A stretch of DNA of 64,000 nucleotides from Agapetus fuscipes. Its lineage: Eukaryota > Arthropoda > Insecta > Trichoptera > Glossosomatidae. This document shows, in pieces, positions 9,758 through 19,974 of the stretch. Under the pieces are notes generated by a model. That model was not told the DNA's origin, searched no databases, and worked only from the letters and a program-made list of their open reading frames with translations. Both the position numbers and the translations under genes were made by a program. The DNA lies in contig OX637332.1 in NCBI GenBank assembly GCA_951799405.1, positions 2,051,001 through 2,115,000 on the forward strand, written 5' to 3'. The stretch's first letter is position 1; every line of letters begins with the position of its first letter.

Positions 9758-10785
9758 CTGCCGGGACAAACTTCAGGCAATGAGAATCATCAAGAAAACA
9801 ATCACATTACCACAATTACAATAGGGTAATTGCAGTGCGGGGGAAAATGGTTTTAAAATACTATCGTTGTGTAGAGTACATTTCAAGGATCACAACCATA
9901 TACTTTTTAAGTAGTTTAAATAAATTTATCATTGATAATTTTCAAAAATAAAATGCCGAGAATTTGAATCCCGCCAAAACGCAGCAGCGATGGCTAGCCA
10001 CGCTGTGACGTCAAAACGACGTAGATGAATCCGTCGGCCTTCGAAGGCCTAACGGTATACTCCATAGATCCGAAGATCCATCGACGTCACATCCGCCTAA
10101 ACAAAAAAATGACATGAAATCGAAAATAAGCGAATTTTAAAGAGCTATAATTTAAAAACTAAGCCAGGTATTATTTTTTTTAAAAACGCAGATGCGTTTT
10201 CAAAAATGTAGTCTATCATTTTATGAAATAAAAATAAATAAATTACCCTATTCATTCAATGTTTGACGCCCCTGCAATTTTATCACTTATTAATTTGAAT
10301 GTACCTGGGCGGATTACTCGTCAGACCTACCAATTTTGTGGTAGTAATACTACCACATCGTGCAGCACCAACTCAGTAGTTAATAGACTCCGAAATCTGG
10401 GCAACATATAAATGTATTTAGGTATAGGTGATACTTTTAGAGTAAGTTATAGCACTTACAAGTTGGCCCTTCTCATCTATTTCATGTCTGGCAAAATTGG
10501 CTTGTAAACCTAATTGTTTTCATATTATCTTGTATAAATTACAACTTTTTTATTATATTTTTCATAATTCATTTTGCTTTTTGTACATTGGCGGGTTCAT
10601 TGCCTATTGTATGGAGGTATATTGAATTCAATATTTCGATGGCCTAATGGAATTTTTTTCCAACCAACAAAAAAAACTTTTTTGTGTATATTTTTTTTTC
10701 TTTGCTTTACTTGTATGTTTTACTTATAAATGATGTATCTAAATATGTAAAAAGCACCCAGGGCCGTGTATTTTGATAAAATAAA
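9758..10785. other. repeat-poor part of Awh intron
   Basis: No dispersed repeat recognised. A hyphenated palindromic block at 9990-10095 holds GTGACGTCA, the perfect palindrome GGCCTTCGAAGGCC and CGACGTCAC. A plain AT-rich stretch with (AAAAT)n at 10780 ends it. Regulatory function is possible but not shown. Confidence 0.4.
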
Positions 10786-10789
10786 ATAA

Positions 10790-10962
10790 AATAAAATTCG
10801 ATAATCTACAATCTAAGTTGCATTTAATTAAAGCTTATATCAAGATATATTACCATTTAAAGCTCATATCAAATGCATGCCCACAAACAAACACGTGTAG
10901 TTAGCGCTTACAAATGCTGAATGTGTACTTACAAATAAAATTCAGTATGAGGCTTTTATTAT
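10790..10962 (-). repeat. TailA copy, left partner of inverted pair
   Basis: Minus-oriented 3' half only (ATAATCTACAATCTAAGTTG to GTACTTACAAATAAAATTC). It abuts an oppositely oriented copy, forming a palindrome of about 150-bp arms. Confidence 0.8.
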
Positions 10963-11105
10963 GTTCATTTGAGGTTTGGATTTTATTTGTAAGAACACAT
11001 TCAGCATTTGTAAGCGCGAACTACACGTGTTTGTTTGTGGGCATGTATTTGAAGGCTTTAAATGTTAATATATCCTTGCCACTTAGATTATAGATTATAG
11101 ATCAT
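10963..11105 (+). repeat. TailA copy, right partner of inverted pair
   Basis: Plus-oriented 3' half (ATGTTCATTTGAGGTTTGGA to TTAGATTATAGATTATAGAT). It ends 62 bp from the LIM2-exon donor. Confidence 0.82.
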
Positions 11106-11167
11106 CATTAGGATGAACTAAAAGATGGTTGGGGAAGGTCTAAGTTCAACAGCAGATTGTAACTCAC

Positions 11168-11385
11168 CGTCAGACGAAACACTGCCTCCGTCGAGCGTCT
11201 CCAGGTAGTGCGGCTTGCACAGCACCCGGTCCTCGTGCAGCGCGAACTGCTCGCCCGTGCTCAGCTGCCGGCCGCACGCGTCGCACGCGAAGCACGCCAG
11301 GTGGTAGACCTGCGCGCGCGCCTTGCGCACCCAGTCCGAGGAGGATATGCCGCGGCTGCACTTCGAGCACTTGGCGCCGAAGCTT
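11168..11385 (-). CDS. Awh: Arrowhead LIM-homeobox factor, exon encoding LIM domain 2
   Basis: Second visible exon (218 nt). The acceptor CGTCCAG|AAGC joins phase 2 of the LIM1 exon and recreates [15 protein letters not shown]2 ligands are visible as C-SK-C, then [10 protein letters not shown], then C-KP-H in [13 protein letters not shown]. The block [12 protein letters not shown] is diagnostic of the Awh/Lhx6/8 family. The exon ends SSD-G at donor G|GTGAGT in phase 1. LIM domains bind cofactors of the LDB/Chip type; that is family knowledge, not seen here. The upstream intron is about 18.4 kb, and a minisatellite begins roughly 70 bp from the acceptor. Confidence 0.94.
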
Positions 11386-11454
11386 CTGGACGAAGGGAAA
11401 CATTTTTAATCACCGCTGCGACACAGATACACAACCCTTAAAGGTACCCCTCAA

Positions 11455-11771
11455 ACAATGGGAAAATCTGTAATCAATTTCACGAAGGACATGGTCTTAA
11501 AGTTTGTTACCAAAGGCAAAATATGTGACCTTTCTTGAGGAGGGGCATAGTCTTAAATTTCGGAACCAAAGGTAAGATATGATATTATTTTAAAAAGTTA
11601 CATTAGCCTTAAACATCGTAACCAAAGGTAAGATATGATATTCTTTTAAAATGTTACATTAGTCTTAAACATCGTTATTAAAGGCAAAATCTGTTATCAC
11701 TTTTACGAAGCACATGGTCTTAAACTTCGTAACCAAACCCAAAATATGTGACCCCTTTTTGAACAAGGGCA
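11455..11771. repeat. minisatellite, ~59-bp unit, first block
   Basis: Imperfect tandem units built from CTTAAACTTCGTAACCAAAG, GCAAAATATGTGACC and TTTTTGAAGAAGGGCATAGT. It begins about 70 bp upstream of the LIM2 exon and is cut by a TailA insertion at 11772. Confidence 0.85.
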
Positions 11772-12022
11772 TTCCTTGACTTATAGGTTGGTATGAGGCT
11801 GACCACCCATACTGTAAAAAATGGTTCACTTTGCCAATGTCACCCCTGTTTCAGGGAAGGTCGGCAAAAGTTGTGGGGCTTATGTTCATTTGAGGTTTGG
11901 ATTTTATTTGTAAGTACACATTCAGCATTTGTAAGCGCGAACTACACTTGTTGGTTTGTGGGCATACATCTGAGAGCTTTTAATGAATATATCCTTGCAA
12001 CTTAGATTATAGATAGATTATA
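11772..12022 (+). repeat. TailA copy, full unit inserted in a minisatellite
   Basis: Reference copy. It starts TTCCTTGACTTATAGGTTGG, then GAGGCTGACCACCCATACTG, GGTTCACTTTGCCAATGTCA, CCCCTGTTTCAGGGAAGGTC and CATTTGAGGTTTGGATTTTA, and ends in GCAACTTAGATTATAGATAG. It splits the minisatellite with GCAT on both sides, so it moved as a discrete ~250-bp unit with no LINE sequence upstream. Confidence 0.9.
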
Positions 12023-12598
12023 GCATAATCTTAAATTTCGGAACCAAAAGTAAGATAGGATATTCTTTTAAAAAGTTACATTAGTCTTAAACAATGTAAT
12101 CAAAGGCAAAATCTGTAATCACTTTTACGAAGGACATGGTCTTAAACTTCGTAACCAAAGGAAAAATATGTGACCTTTCTTGGGAAGGGCATAGTCTTAA
12201 ATTTCGGAATCAAAGATAAGATATGTGACTCTTTGAAAGAAGGTCATAGTCGAAGTTCATAACTTTGTTATCAAAAGCAAAATATGTAACCCTTTTTGAA
12301 GAAGGTAGTAGTCTTAAACTTCGGAACCAAAGGTAAAATATGTGGCATTTTTGAAGAAGGGCGTAGTCTTAAACGTCGTTACCAAAGGCAAAATCTGTGA
12401 CCTATTTAAAGAAGCTCATTGCTGTAATCTTCGATACCAAAGGTAAACTATGTGACCTTTTTTGAACAAGGGCGTAGTCTTAACTTTCGGAACCAAAGGT
12501 AAGATATGTAACTATCGAAAATAATATCAGAGTCTTAAACTTTATTACCAAAGGCAAAATCTGTGACCTTTTTAACAAAAGACATACCAACATCGTAA
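12023..12598. repeat. minisatellite, ~59-bp unit, second block
   Basis: Continues the array interrupted at 11772, about nine to ten degenerate units with alternating TCTTAAACTTCG and TCTTAAATTTCGGAACC forms. Confidence 0.85.
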
Positions 12599-12639
12599 AC
12601 CCATGAAATTAAGTTAAAGAAATGGAAACACATAACACC

Positions 12640-12720
12640 TCGCTTGCAAATGCCGCATTAATCTTTTGGCCACCCCTAGTGGAATGGCGACAGAGTTACA
12701 ATCTACAACCAAAAGATAAA
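12640..12720 (+). repeat. LINE-Q 3' tip, (ACAGTT)-tailed subtype
   Basis: CACCCCTAGTGGAATGGCGA plus CAGAGTTACAATCTACA matches the non-coding end of this LINE subtype. Upstream coding sequence is absent. Confidence 0.6.
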
Positions 12721-12954
12721 AATACATTTCAAATTGGTTGATATTTTTGTAGAGATAAATAAAGGCAAGAATGTGTGAAATGTGTAATAGACGGTGTGTA
12801 AAAATGTTGTGCCTAATGATTGCGTCAATGTCGAGTATTTCCAAAAAATTCTCGAGACAGTGAGTGTGTTTGTGAAGAGAGTATGGGACAATAAATTATA
12901 AAGACTTTCAGTATCTTCTTTACAAGAGCTAATTTGGCGTGCACGAATAGGTAC

Positions 12955-13085
12955 GTTAGAGAGAGCCAGATGAAATGAACATCGAAACGGGAAATCATTT
13001 CTGACAACCCTTGGTAAGGATCAAATTGTAGTTTTATGGTATTGAACGCAAACGCTCTACCAACTACGCTATCAAACGGACAACA
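12955..13085 (-). repeat. SINE-B head fragment
   Basis: Minus-oriented: CGAAACGGGAAATCATTTCT, then a damaged B-box region, and CTCTACCAACTACGCTATC for the A-box part of the head. Confidence 0.65.
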
Positions 13086-13334
13086 TCGAGAATAAGGTAT
13101 CTAAATTCTCCGATAACCGTTCTTTTAACATCGGAATTTGAAATGAGCCTAATTTACGAATTTGTCAGTTCATCCTCAGTAGTCGTGCAGAAAGAGTGCC
13201 CCTTGAATACGTAGGCTAAGTCGCCAGAACAGAAACATCAAGAATTTAAATTAAAGTAAATTCTCCCATAACGGTTCGTCTAATATCCAAAAAGTGTAAT
13301 TAACATTTAAGTTAAATATAAACGCAACTGAAAA

Positions 13335-13662
13335 ACGCTAGTAAGCTACACATTCAGTGTAACTTCTTGCCGCGTTTTCCCCGAAGGAGTCGCATGTGGC
13401 AAGAGGAACCTATTTATTGTTACAGGCAAGGGGGCTGGCCTTACGCCAACCACTTCAGTTGAAGGTAGGGTTTATCCGCTCCCCTAGGGGCTGGTATTTA
13501 TTTATTCCTAGAACTAAGTAAACTTTGCCGGTATTTCTTTTTGGGTTTGAATATACACCGAAACGGCAAATCATTTCTGACACCCTCGGTGTGATTCGAA
13601 CCCGAGCTCTCAGCATGGAATGCAAGCACTCTACGAACCGATCTATCGACCGGAATGGTATA
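13335..13662 (-). repeat. SINE-B copy, nearly complete
   Basis: Minus-oriented: GCGTTTTCCCCGAAGGAGTC, AGGCAAGGGGGCTGGCCTTA, TTGCCGGTATTTCTTTTTGG, GTGTGATTCGAACCCGAGCT (B-box) and ACCGATCTATCGACCGG at the head end. Confidence 0.85.
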
Positions 13663-14500
13663 ATTTTTAGACTATTTGTAAATATGTGAAACGACCGTAA
13701 TTTTAGTTTAAATTCAATAGAAACACATTCAGTCTCTAATCTAATGCTTTTTCTATTTCAGATTTTAAACTGGTTTAGCACGAGTCAAAGCCGCATAGAA
13801 TAATCAAACCCATTCTCTATTCAATGTTTTATTAAAGTCGAGAACAACCATCACATGTTACATTTAATACAACAGCCTAAAAGAAATGTAAATTTAAAGA
13901 TTGTTGAATGTATTATTCCGTCCCACACAATGAATACACAAACGAACCGAAATCCCGTAAATTAAATGTCATTTTTTTATTCAGTGGATGTTTGTTTTTT
14001 TTTAATTAGTTTCAGATAAGGCGAAACAACTAAACTTATAAATGGTTATGTAAATAAATAAATAAATAAATAAAGATATTCTGTATTGATTACCTAAGGC
14101 TGAGATCGGACGGGCACGAAGTGGAGGGCATAAATCATAAGTATTATAGTGTACACTCGCCCTATTTATCGCCAAGTTTTAATTATGAAAAGCAAGAACA
14201 TAACATTTTTATGAAATATAAATTAAAGTTGACTTTAACACGCGGTTAAAAAAGTCATTATTGTCTTTGCCTGTAATTTATTACCGTGTATGTTTTTCAA
14301 TACAGTTTTATTTGGTTTGAGTATGATATTACTGTGTTTTATATTAACGACCGGTTGATGGCACAGTTTATTATTTTACAGTACAATCCGTGAACTCTGC
14401 AAAACAACTAAGCTGCACGTGCGTTGCAACTTCTTGCTGCGTTGCCCTTGAAGGATTCACATGTTGCAAGTTCAAACTTTTTATTATCACATGTAACCCT
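13663..14500. other. AT-rich stretch, no gene recognised
   Basis: No ORF with coding character. A (AAAT) microsatellite lies at 14052-14075. Otherwise featureless to inspection. Confidence 0.4.
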
Positions 14501-14745
14501 CCTTGACTGATAGGTTGGTATGAGGCTGACCACCCGTGCTGTAAAAATCGGTTCACTTTTGCCAATGCCACCCCGGTTCAGGGAACGGCGGCAGGAGTTG
14601 CAAGGTTTATGTCCATGTGAGGTTTTCTTTATTTGTATGCACACATGCAGAAGGCGCGAACATACATGTGCCTGTCTGTAGGCATGCATTTCATATGAGC
14701 CTTAAATGTTAACATATATTTGCAGCTTAGATTATAGATATAGAT
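14501..14745 (+). repeat. TailA copy, CACCCCGGTTCAGGG subfamily
   Basis: Complete; starts CCTCCTTGACTGATAGGTTG and ends GCAGCTTAGATTATAGATAT. It differs from the reference by a GGCGGCAGGAGTTGCAAGG block and GTCTGTAGGCATGCATTTCA. Confidence 0.88.
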
Positions 14746-14761
14746 AATCCGGATATCAGAG

Positions 14762-15072
14762 TCCAGTCGATAGCCCAGTTGGTAGAGTGCTTGCATTCCA
14801 TGCCGAGTGGTCGACTTTGAATCCCACCGAGAGTGTCAGAATTTATTTCCCGTTTTGATATTTATTTCACAAAACCCAAAAAAAAAATACGGGCAAGGTT
14901 TACTCAGCCTTCACAAGAAATTAGTACCAGCACCCCATTTCAACTGAAGTGGTTGGCAAAAGGCCGGCCCCCTAACGTGTAAAAATAAATGATTCCACTC
15001 GTCACATGCGACACCCTTCCGAGATAACATGGCAAGGAGTTACACTATATATGTATCTTGGTTGCTAGATGA
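14762..15072 (+). repeat. SINE-B copy
   Basis: Head AGTCGATAGCCCAGTTGGTA with a B-box damaged to GACTTTGAATCCCACC. The body is complete through GGCCGGCCCCCTAACGTG and ATATGTATCTTGGTTGC. Confidence 0.85.
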
Positions 15073-15194
15073 TCGGCCTTACTGCAACTACCTACTTAAA
15101 GGTTTCCTTGCTACCGAAAGGGTAAATGATCATTTCTTGTCAAGGCTGAGTAAACCTTGCTCGTACATATATTGATTTTGGTTTAGTATTTTTT

Positions 15195-15525
15195 TATGTT
15201 TTAGTTTTTGATGTCCAAATATATTATTATTTATTGATTTAAAAAATGTAATTTGTCGTGTATGTTCCTTGACTTATAGGTTGGTATGCGGTTGACCACC
15301 CTTGCTGTAAAAATGGTTCACTTTACCAATGTCACCCCTGTGTCAGGGAAGGACGGCAAGAGTTGCAGGGTGTATGTCCATTTGAGATTTGGTTTTTATG
15401 TTGCAAGTCAACATGCGGCATGTTTAAGCGCGAACTTATATTTGTCTGCTTGTGAAAATACATGTAATGTGAATCTCAAATGATACATATCTTTGCAACT
15501 TAGATTAAGATTTAGATCAATAAAC
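15195..15525 (+). repeat. TailA copy preceded by LINE 3' UTR
   Basis: TailA from 15264 to 15525, ending TTAGATTAAGATTTAG. The ~65 bp before it (TTTTTGATGTCCAAATATAT, AAAAATGTAATTTGTCGTGT) recur before the copies at 31566, 42134 and 56455. Confidence 0.85.
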
Positions 15526-15945
15526 ACTCCTGATTTTTTTCATAACGGTCACTCTTTTACCAATACCATAAAGCCTATAAAAAAACGACAGGATTCGGGT
15601 ACATAGCAATCTTAACGCTTGTCGAAGCGGCTTTTAGTCTTTTGCTTTTGAACGGAGCGAACTGGTTCGAATATGCAAAGCGAATGAGTGCATTTCAGCG
15701 CAAAACAAGACGCATCCGCTTGCAAGGGTGTTGTAATTAAAAATCCATCTCTCCAGACAACGCTGCAAGGGCCCGCAATCGCCCGCATTACCGAAGGACA
15801 TGCATACTGTTATAATACTCTTAACTCAGAACACGCTTGCGACTTACAATATAATCTCAGGCGATACAGCAATGTTATAAAGGGGACAAACACAAGAATA
15901 AATACAATTAATTACAAAAGTAGGATATTGTCAAGTTACCGTTAT
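15526..15945. other. no repeat recognised
   Basis: Moderately GC-rich single-copy-looking DNA (AACGCTTGTCGAAGCGGC hairpin at 15614-15631). The plus-strand reading 15688-15966 has no recognisable domain and is not called. Confidence 0.35.
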
Positions 15946-16222
15946 ACAGGTTATGATGATATGTAGACTGACAAAGTATGTATACAATGAAAGTGTGAAA
16001 GGAAAAAGAGGGAAGGGACGACCGAGAAAAGTATGGAGTGATCAGATTGAGGAGATTGTGAATGAATGGGATATACAAAGTGAGCGTAAAAGAAGAAAAT
16101 GCATGAAAAAGGTGATGGATATGAAGGAATTGAAAGAGGTGTGTCAGGATAGAAAAAAATGGAGGCAACTCTGCAGAGGCTCTGGCCACCCCTAGCGGAA
16201 TGGTGACAGATTTACAGTTACA
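15946..16222 (+). pseudogene. LINE-Q reverse transcriptase C-terminus, (ACAGTT)-tailed
   Basis: Reads MICRLTKYVYNESVKGKRGK, GRPRKVWSDQIEEIVNEWDI, CMKKVMDMKELKEVCQDRKK and WRQLCRGSGHP, then the untranslated CGGAATGGTGACAGATTTAC and TACAGTTACAGTTA tail. The 5' part is absent (truncation). Confidence 0.85.
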
Positions 16223-16272
16223 GTTACCTACGTTTGAAACTTTACTTTCTCATCCTCTTTCAACTTTTTTTT

Positions 16273-16585
16273 TGAAGAAATCCTGTGCGGTAGACACCCT
16301 AGATTGTAAAGACTCTAGGGGTCTATGATACTTGTTGTAGTGCCGCAAAGGTGAACGAGCTTGGTCGTCGCTACAAAGCGCCAATACTCAAGCAAGACCC
16401 AGTTGCTGTGAGGCTGGATGGACCTTTGGTGACCGGTCATTGGTAAAGGTTTATGTGTTTTTCAACCCAGCGAAGAGCAAATTTGAAAATATAAATGGTA
16501 TATTTTTTTGTGCTCCGCCGGGATTCGAACCCACAACCTTCCCATTCAGAGTCCGCAGTGTTACCACAGAGCTACGGAACGGTCT
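16273..16585 (-). repeat. SINE-C copy, single-headed form
   Basis: Minus-oriented; alternative 3' end with the hairpin-forming CCCTAGATTGTAAAGACTCT, then body and head with B-box GGGATTCGAACCCACAACC. Confidence 0.87.
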
Positions 16586-16634
16586 TGCACCTTAAAGGTA
16601 AAACTGAATCACCCTCTTTCAACTTGCATTTCGC

Positions 16635-16858
16635 CACCTTAAAGGTAAAACTAAATAAGTGCTGATTTACTGTTTTGAGAAATCGTCGATAAAACATTGT
16701 ATTTGTTGCAACTTCTTCTAGTGAGTGAATTCATTATGAAGCAGTGCTCATGAAAATCTTTTAAACTGTAGGATTCTCACGCACTTTTATTGTTTTCTCC
16801 CGTAGACGATAGGACAAATGTTGCATTTGTGCTAGCTTAATATGAGACTTATTCACTC
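16635..16858. repeat. MITE-like element, related to 56793-57010
   Basis: CCACCTTAAAGGTAAAACT at the left and GCTAGCTTAATATGAGACTT near the right are shared with the 56.8-kb copy, where the ends form an inverted repeat. Confidence 0.5.
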
Positions 16859-17070
16859 ATCTAATCTAATCTAATCTAAGCTGCAAAGATATATATCATT
16901 TAAGATTTATATTAAATGCATTCCCACAAGCAGACATGTATAATTTCGCGCTAACACATGCCGCATGTGGACCTACAATATAAAAACCCAATCTCAAATG
17001 AATATAAGCCCTGCAACTCTTGTCGTCCTTCCCTGAAACAGGGGTGACATTGGCAAAGTGAACCATTCAT
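16859..17070 (-). repeat. TailA copy
   Basis: Minus-oriented, tail (ATCTA) units at the left; truncated after GGCAAAGTGAACCATTC. Confidence 0.87.
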
Positions 17071-17267
17071 TCTTCACTCTATCTCTTGAATTTTTTCCTG
17101 TCATACTCTTCAAGTGTTAAATGAAACACTTTAGAGTGACAGGAAAAACTATAACAGTGTTATTCAGAAACAGCAAAGCCATGGCTCATCCGAAGCCTAC
17201 AGTGAATTTTCTAAAAAATAATGATCCGCAGATCAGCTATAGATGAAATATTTTATCAATAGCACTA

Positions 17268-17615
17268 TAAGAGATAGAGTTAGGGAGAATGAAAATTGAA
17301 AGAGGATGTGAAAGTTAAGGTACAAAAGAAAGTGATGAGATGGTTTGGACATGTAGAAAAAATGGATAATGAAAAACTTACAAAATGTTTATACAGAGTA
17401 GATGTAAAAGGAAAAAGAGGAAATGGAAAACCGAGAAAAGTATGGCTGGATCAGATTGCGGAAATTGTGAGTGAATAGTATGTACAAAGCGAACGTAAAT
17501 GAAGGAAATGTATGAAAAAGGAATAGATATGTATGAATTGAAAGAGGTATGCAATGATAGGAAAAAAATTAGGAGGCTCTAGCCACTCCAAGCAGAATGG
17601 TGACAGAGTTACAGT
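17268..17615 (+). pseudogene. LINE-Q reverse transcriptase C-terminus, (ACAGTT)-tailed
   Basis: MRWFGHVEKMDNEKLTKCLY, then KGKRGNGKPRKVWLDQIAEI. It is broken by TAG after VSE and by a frame shift, ending in the GCAGAATGGTGACAGAGTTA tip. Confidence 0.85.
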
Positions 17616-17687
17616 TACATTTGCCTACAACGGTCGTTTGCCTTATTATTGAGGATTGCCACTTCAATGTGGTTTCTCTCTGGGATT

Positions 17688-17892
17688 AAATAATATAGCT
17701 GTTATATTTGACCCTTGGAAGAAAGATTGAGGGAAAACGAAGAGTTGGCAGGAGGCAGACATCTTGGCTCCGTGACATACAAGATTGGAAGGAAATGATA
17801 ACAGTGGAAGACCTTTTAGCTGGGAGAGACAACGGGACGTTCTCCCAAGTGATCGTCAAAGACAGGGGATCCTGGGGCTGCATCTGAAGATG
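17688..17892 (+). pseudogene. second LINE family, RT C-terminal fragment
   Basis: Plus-strand reading RKIEGKRRVGRRQTSWLRDI, then QDWKEMITVEDLLAGRDNG and DRGSWGC*. This GKRxxGRRQxxWLRDI pattern is the C-terminal tail of a different non-LTR element. Confidence 0.75.
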
Positions 17893-17920
17893 AAGCTTAA
17901 TTGACAATAGTAATACCTGT

Positions 17921-18400
17921 CCGGTCGATAACTCGGTTGGTAGAGTGCTTGCATTCCATGCCGTGAGCTCGGGTTCGAATCCCACCGAGGGTGTCAGAAA
18001 CGATTTCCCGTTTTGGTGTTTATTTCAATCTAATCTAATCTAATCTAATCTAAGCTGCAAAGATATATATCATTTAAGATTTATATTAAATGCATTCCCA
18101 CAAGCAGATATGTATAATTTCGCGCTAACACATGCCGCATGTGGACCTACAATATAAAAACCCAATCTCAAATGAACATAAGCCTTGCAACTCTTGCCGT
18201 CCTTCCCTGAAACAGGGGTGACATTGGCAAAGTGAACCAATTTTTTACAGTATGGGTGGTCAGCCGCATAACAACCTATAAGTCAAGGAACATACATGAC
18301 AAATCCCAAAATAAAATACTGGCAAAGTTTACTCAGCCTTCACAAGAAATTAGTACCAGCCCTCTCGGCTTTACACCAACCACTTCAACTGCCTGCCTCT
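17921..18400 (+). repeat. SINE-B copy split by a TailA insertion
   Basis: Head 17921-17995 (GTCGATAACTCGGTTGGTAG, B-box GGGTTCGAATCCCACC) and body to TGTTTATTTCA at 18026. The body resumes at 18300 with AATCCCAAAATAAAATACTG. The gap is the TailA copy at 18027-18297. Confidence 0.85.
18027..18297 (-). repeat. TailA copy inserted in SINE-B
   Basis: Full minus-oriented unit, with about five ATCTA tail units at left and AAGTCAAGGAACATACATGA at right, so a few bases of LINE 3' UTR are included. Confidence 0.88.
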
Positions 18401-18411
18401 TCAACTTCAAG

Positions 18412-18540
18412 TGTACCAGCCCACTACACTTCAGTTGAAGAGGGCAGGTACTCATTTCTTGTAAGGTGAGTAAGCCTTGCCGGTATTTTATTTTGGGGTT
18501 TGAAATAAACACCGAAACGGGAAATCATTTCACCGCGCTC
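18412..18540 (-). repeat. SINE-B fragment
   Basis: GGTACTCATTTCTTGTAAGG, TTGCCGGTATTTTATTTTGG and ACCGAAACGGGAAATCATTT. It forms an inverted pair with the plus copy before it. Confidence 0.75.
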
Positions 18541-18584
18541 ACTTTAAAGGATGTCGACTCGTGGTCTAGAAATTGAACGCAAAT

Positions 18585-19096
18585 GGAATTTGGGATATTA
18601 AGTGAATGAATGGGATATCCAGAGTCATAATAAAAGTAGGACTTGTATGAAAAAGGTTATGACTCTGGATGAAATGAAAGAAGTATGCAAGGACAGGAAG
18701 AAGTGGCGGCTAATCTGCAATGTTGATTTCTAATGTTGGTGTATTCATTTTTTGCATAGGAAATTTTCGACTTTTTTTTGTATAGATTTCTTTGTAAGGT
18801 TTTGTTCTTTTTTATATTTAAATGTAATTTATTATTCATATTCCTTGACTTATAGGTTGGTATGAGGCTGACCACCCATACTGTAAAAAATGGTTCACTT
18901 TGCCAATGTCACCCCTGTTTCAGGGAAGGTCGGCAAAAGTTGTGGGGCTTATGTTCATTTGAGGTTTGGATTTTATTTGTAAGTACACATTCAGCATTTG
19001 TAAGCGCGAACTACACTTGTTGGTTTGTGGGCATACATCTGAGAGCTTTAAATGAATATATCCTTGCAACTTAGATTATAGATTATAGATTATAGA
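18585..19096 (+). mobile_element. LINE-Q 3' end carrying a TailA unit
   Basis: C-terminal coding remnant EWDIQSHNKSRTCMKKVMTL, then KDRKKWRLICNVDF*, a ~100-bp T-rich UTR, and from 18841 a complete TailA unit ending in three TTAGATTATAG units. This continuity supports TailA being the 3' end of this LINE subtype. Confidence 0.85.
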
Positions 19097-19363
19097 AGTC
19101 TTTTTTTTATTTCATCTGAATACTGCTGGTCTGTTTTCGGTGGTACTGACTATTGGGCTGGTTCACTAATGCGATATTCGTGTCTCATGCAAATTCCGGT
19201 ATGTAAATGAACCCTGGAAGCACAGACCTTACTTACTGTTGGCCCGGTCCACCTGACTCCCGGGTGGCGCCTTCGAAAATCTGACGACATGCCCGAGCGA
19301 GATACAATTTCACGGTCAACTAAAATCAGGGACTTGCTTTTTCATTCATTTCCTTGACTTATT

Positions 19364-19745
19364 GGTAAGGACCGAAAGAAATGGCGGTTGATCTGTAATG
19401 CTGGCGGTTAAACCTGAGGCTTTTAAAAAATTTTTTTTTTTTTTAAAGAATATGTTTTATAGGTTTTAATTTTTTACTGTTTAATTGTTCAGCAGACTTA
19501 TAGGTTGGTATGAGGCTGACCACCCATACTGTAAAAAATGTTTCACTTTGCCAGTGTCACCCCTGTTTCAGGGAAGGTCGGCAAGAGTTGCAGGCCTTAT
19601 GTCCATTTGAGAATTGGGTTTTTTATATTGTAGGTCTACTTGCGGCATGTGTGAGCGCGAAATTATGCGTGTCTGCTTGTGGGCATGCATTTAATATGAA
19701 TCTCAAAAGATACATATCCTTGCAGCTTAGACTTAGATTTTAGAT
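19364..19745 (+). mobile_element. LINE-Q 3' end carrying a TailA unit, short
   Basis: Only KDRKKWRLICNAGG* of the coding region remains (19369-19410), then T-rich UTR and TailA from 19498 (ACTTATAGGTTGGTATGAGG) to GCAGCTTAGACTTAGATTTT. Confidence 0.82.
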
Positions 19746-19794
19746 AGGTTGGTACGAGGCTGACCTCCTGTGCTGTACAAATTTAGTTCTGTAG

Positions 19795-19912
19795 GTTACT
19801 ATAACTGTAACTCTGTCGCCATTCCGCTAGGGGTGGCCAGAGCCACCATATCACAGCTGCCTCCATTTTTTCCTATCCTGACATACTTCTTTTAATTCAT
19901 GAAGTGAAGATA
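19795..19912 (-). pseudogene. LINE-Q 3' end, (ACAGTT)-tailed
   Basis: Minus-oriented: TAACTGTAACTCTGTCGCCA, CTAGGGGTGGCCAGAGCC, then codons for the QDRKKWRQL-type end. Confidence 0.75.
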
Positions 19913-19974
19913 TGATGATGATCTTGATAAGAACTGTGATGACTTCACAGTTCTCTTATTTTATATTATTTTTA

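Noticed and set aside
9498..9824. plus-strand reading of 108 codons
   Set aside because: Antisense shadow of the GC-rich Awh homeodomain exon.
11170..11441. other open frames over the LIM2 exon
   Set aside because: Alternative frames of a GC-rich coding exon; the LIM zinc ligands occur only in the called frame.
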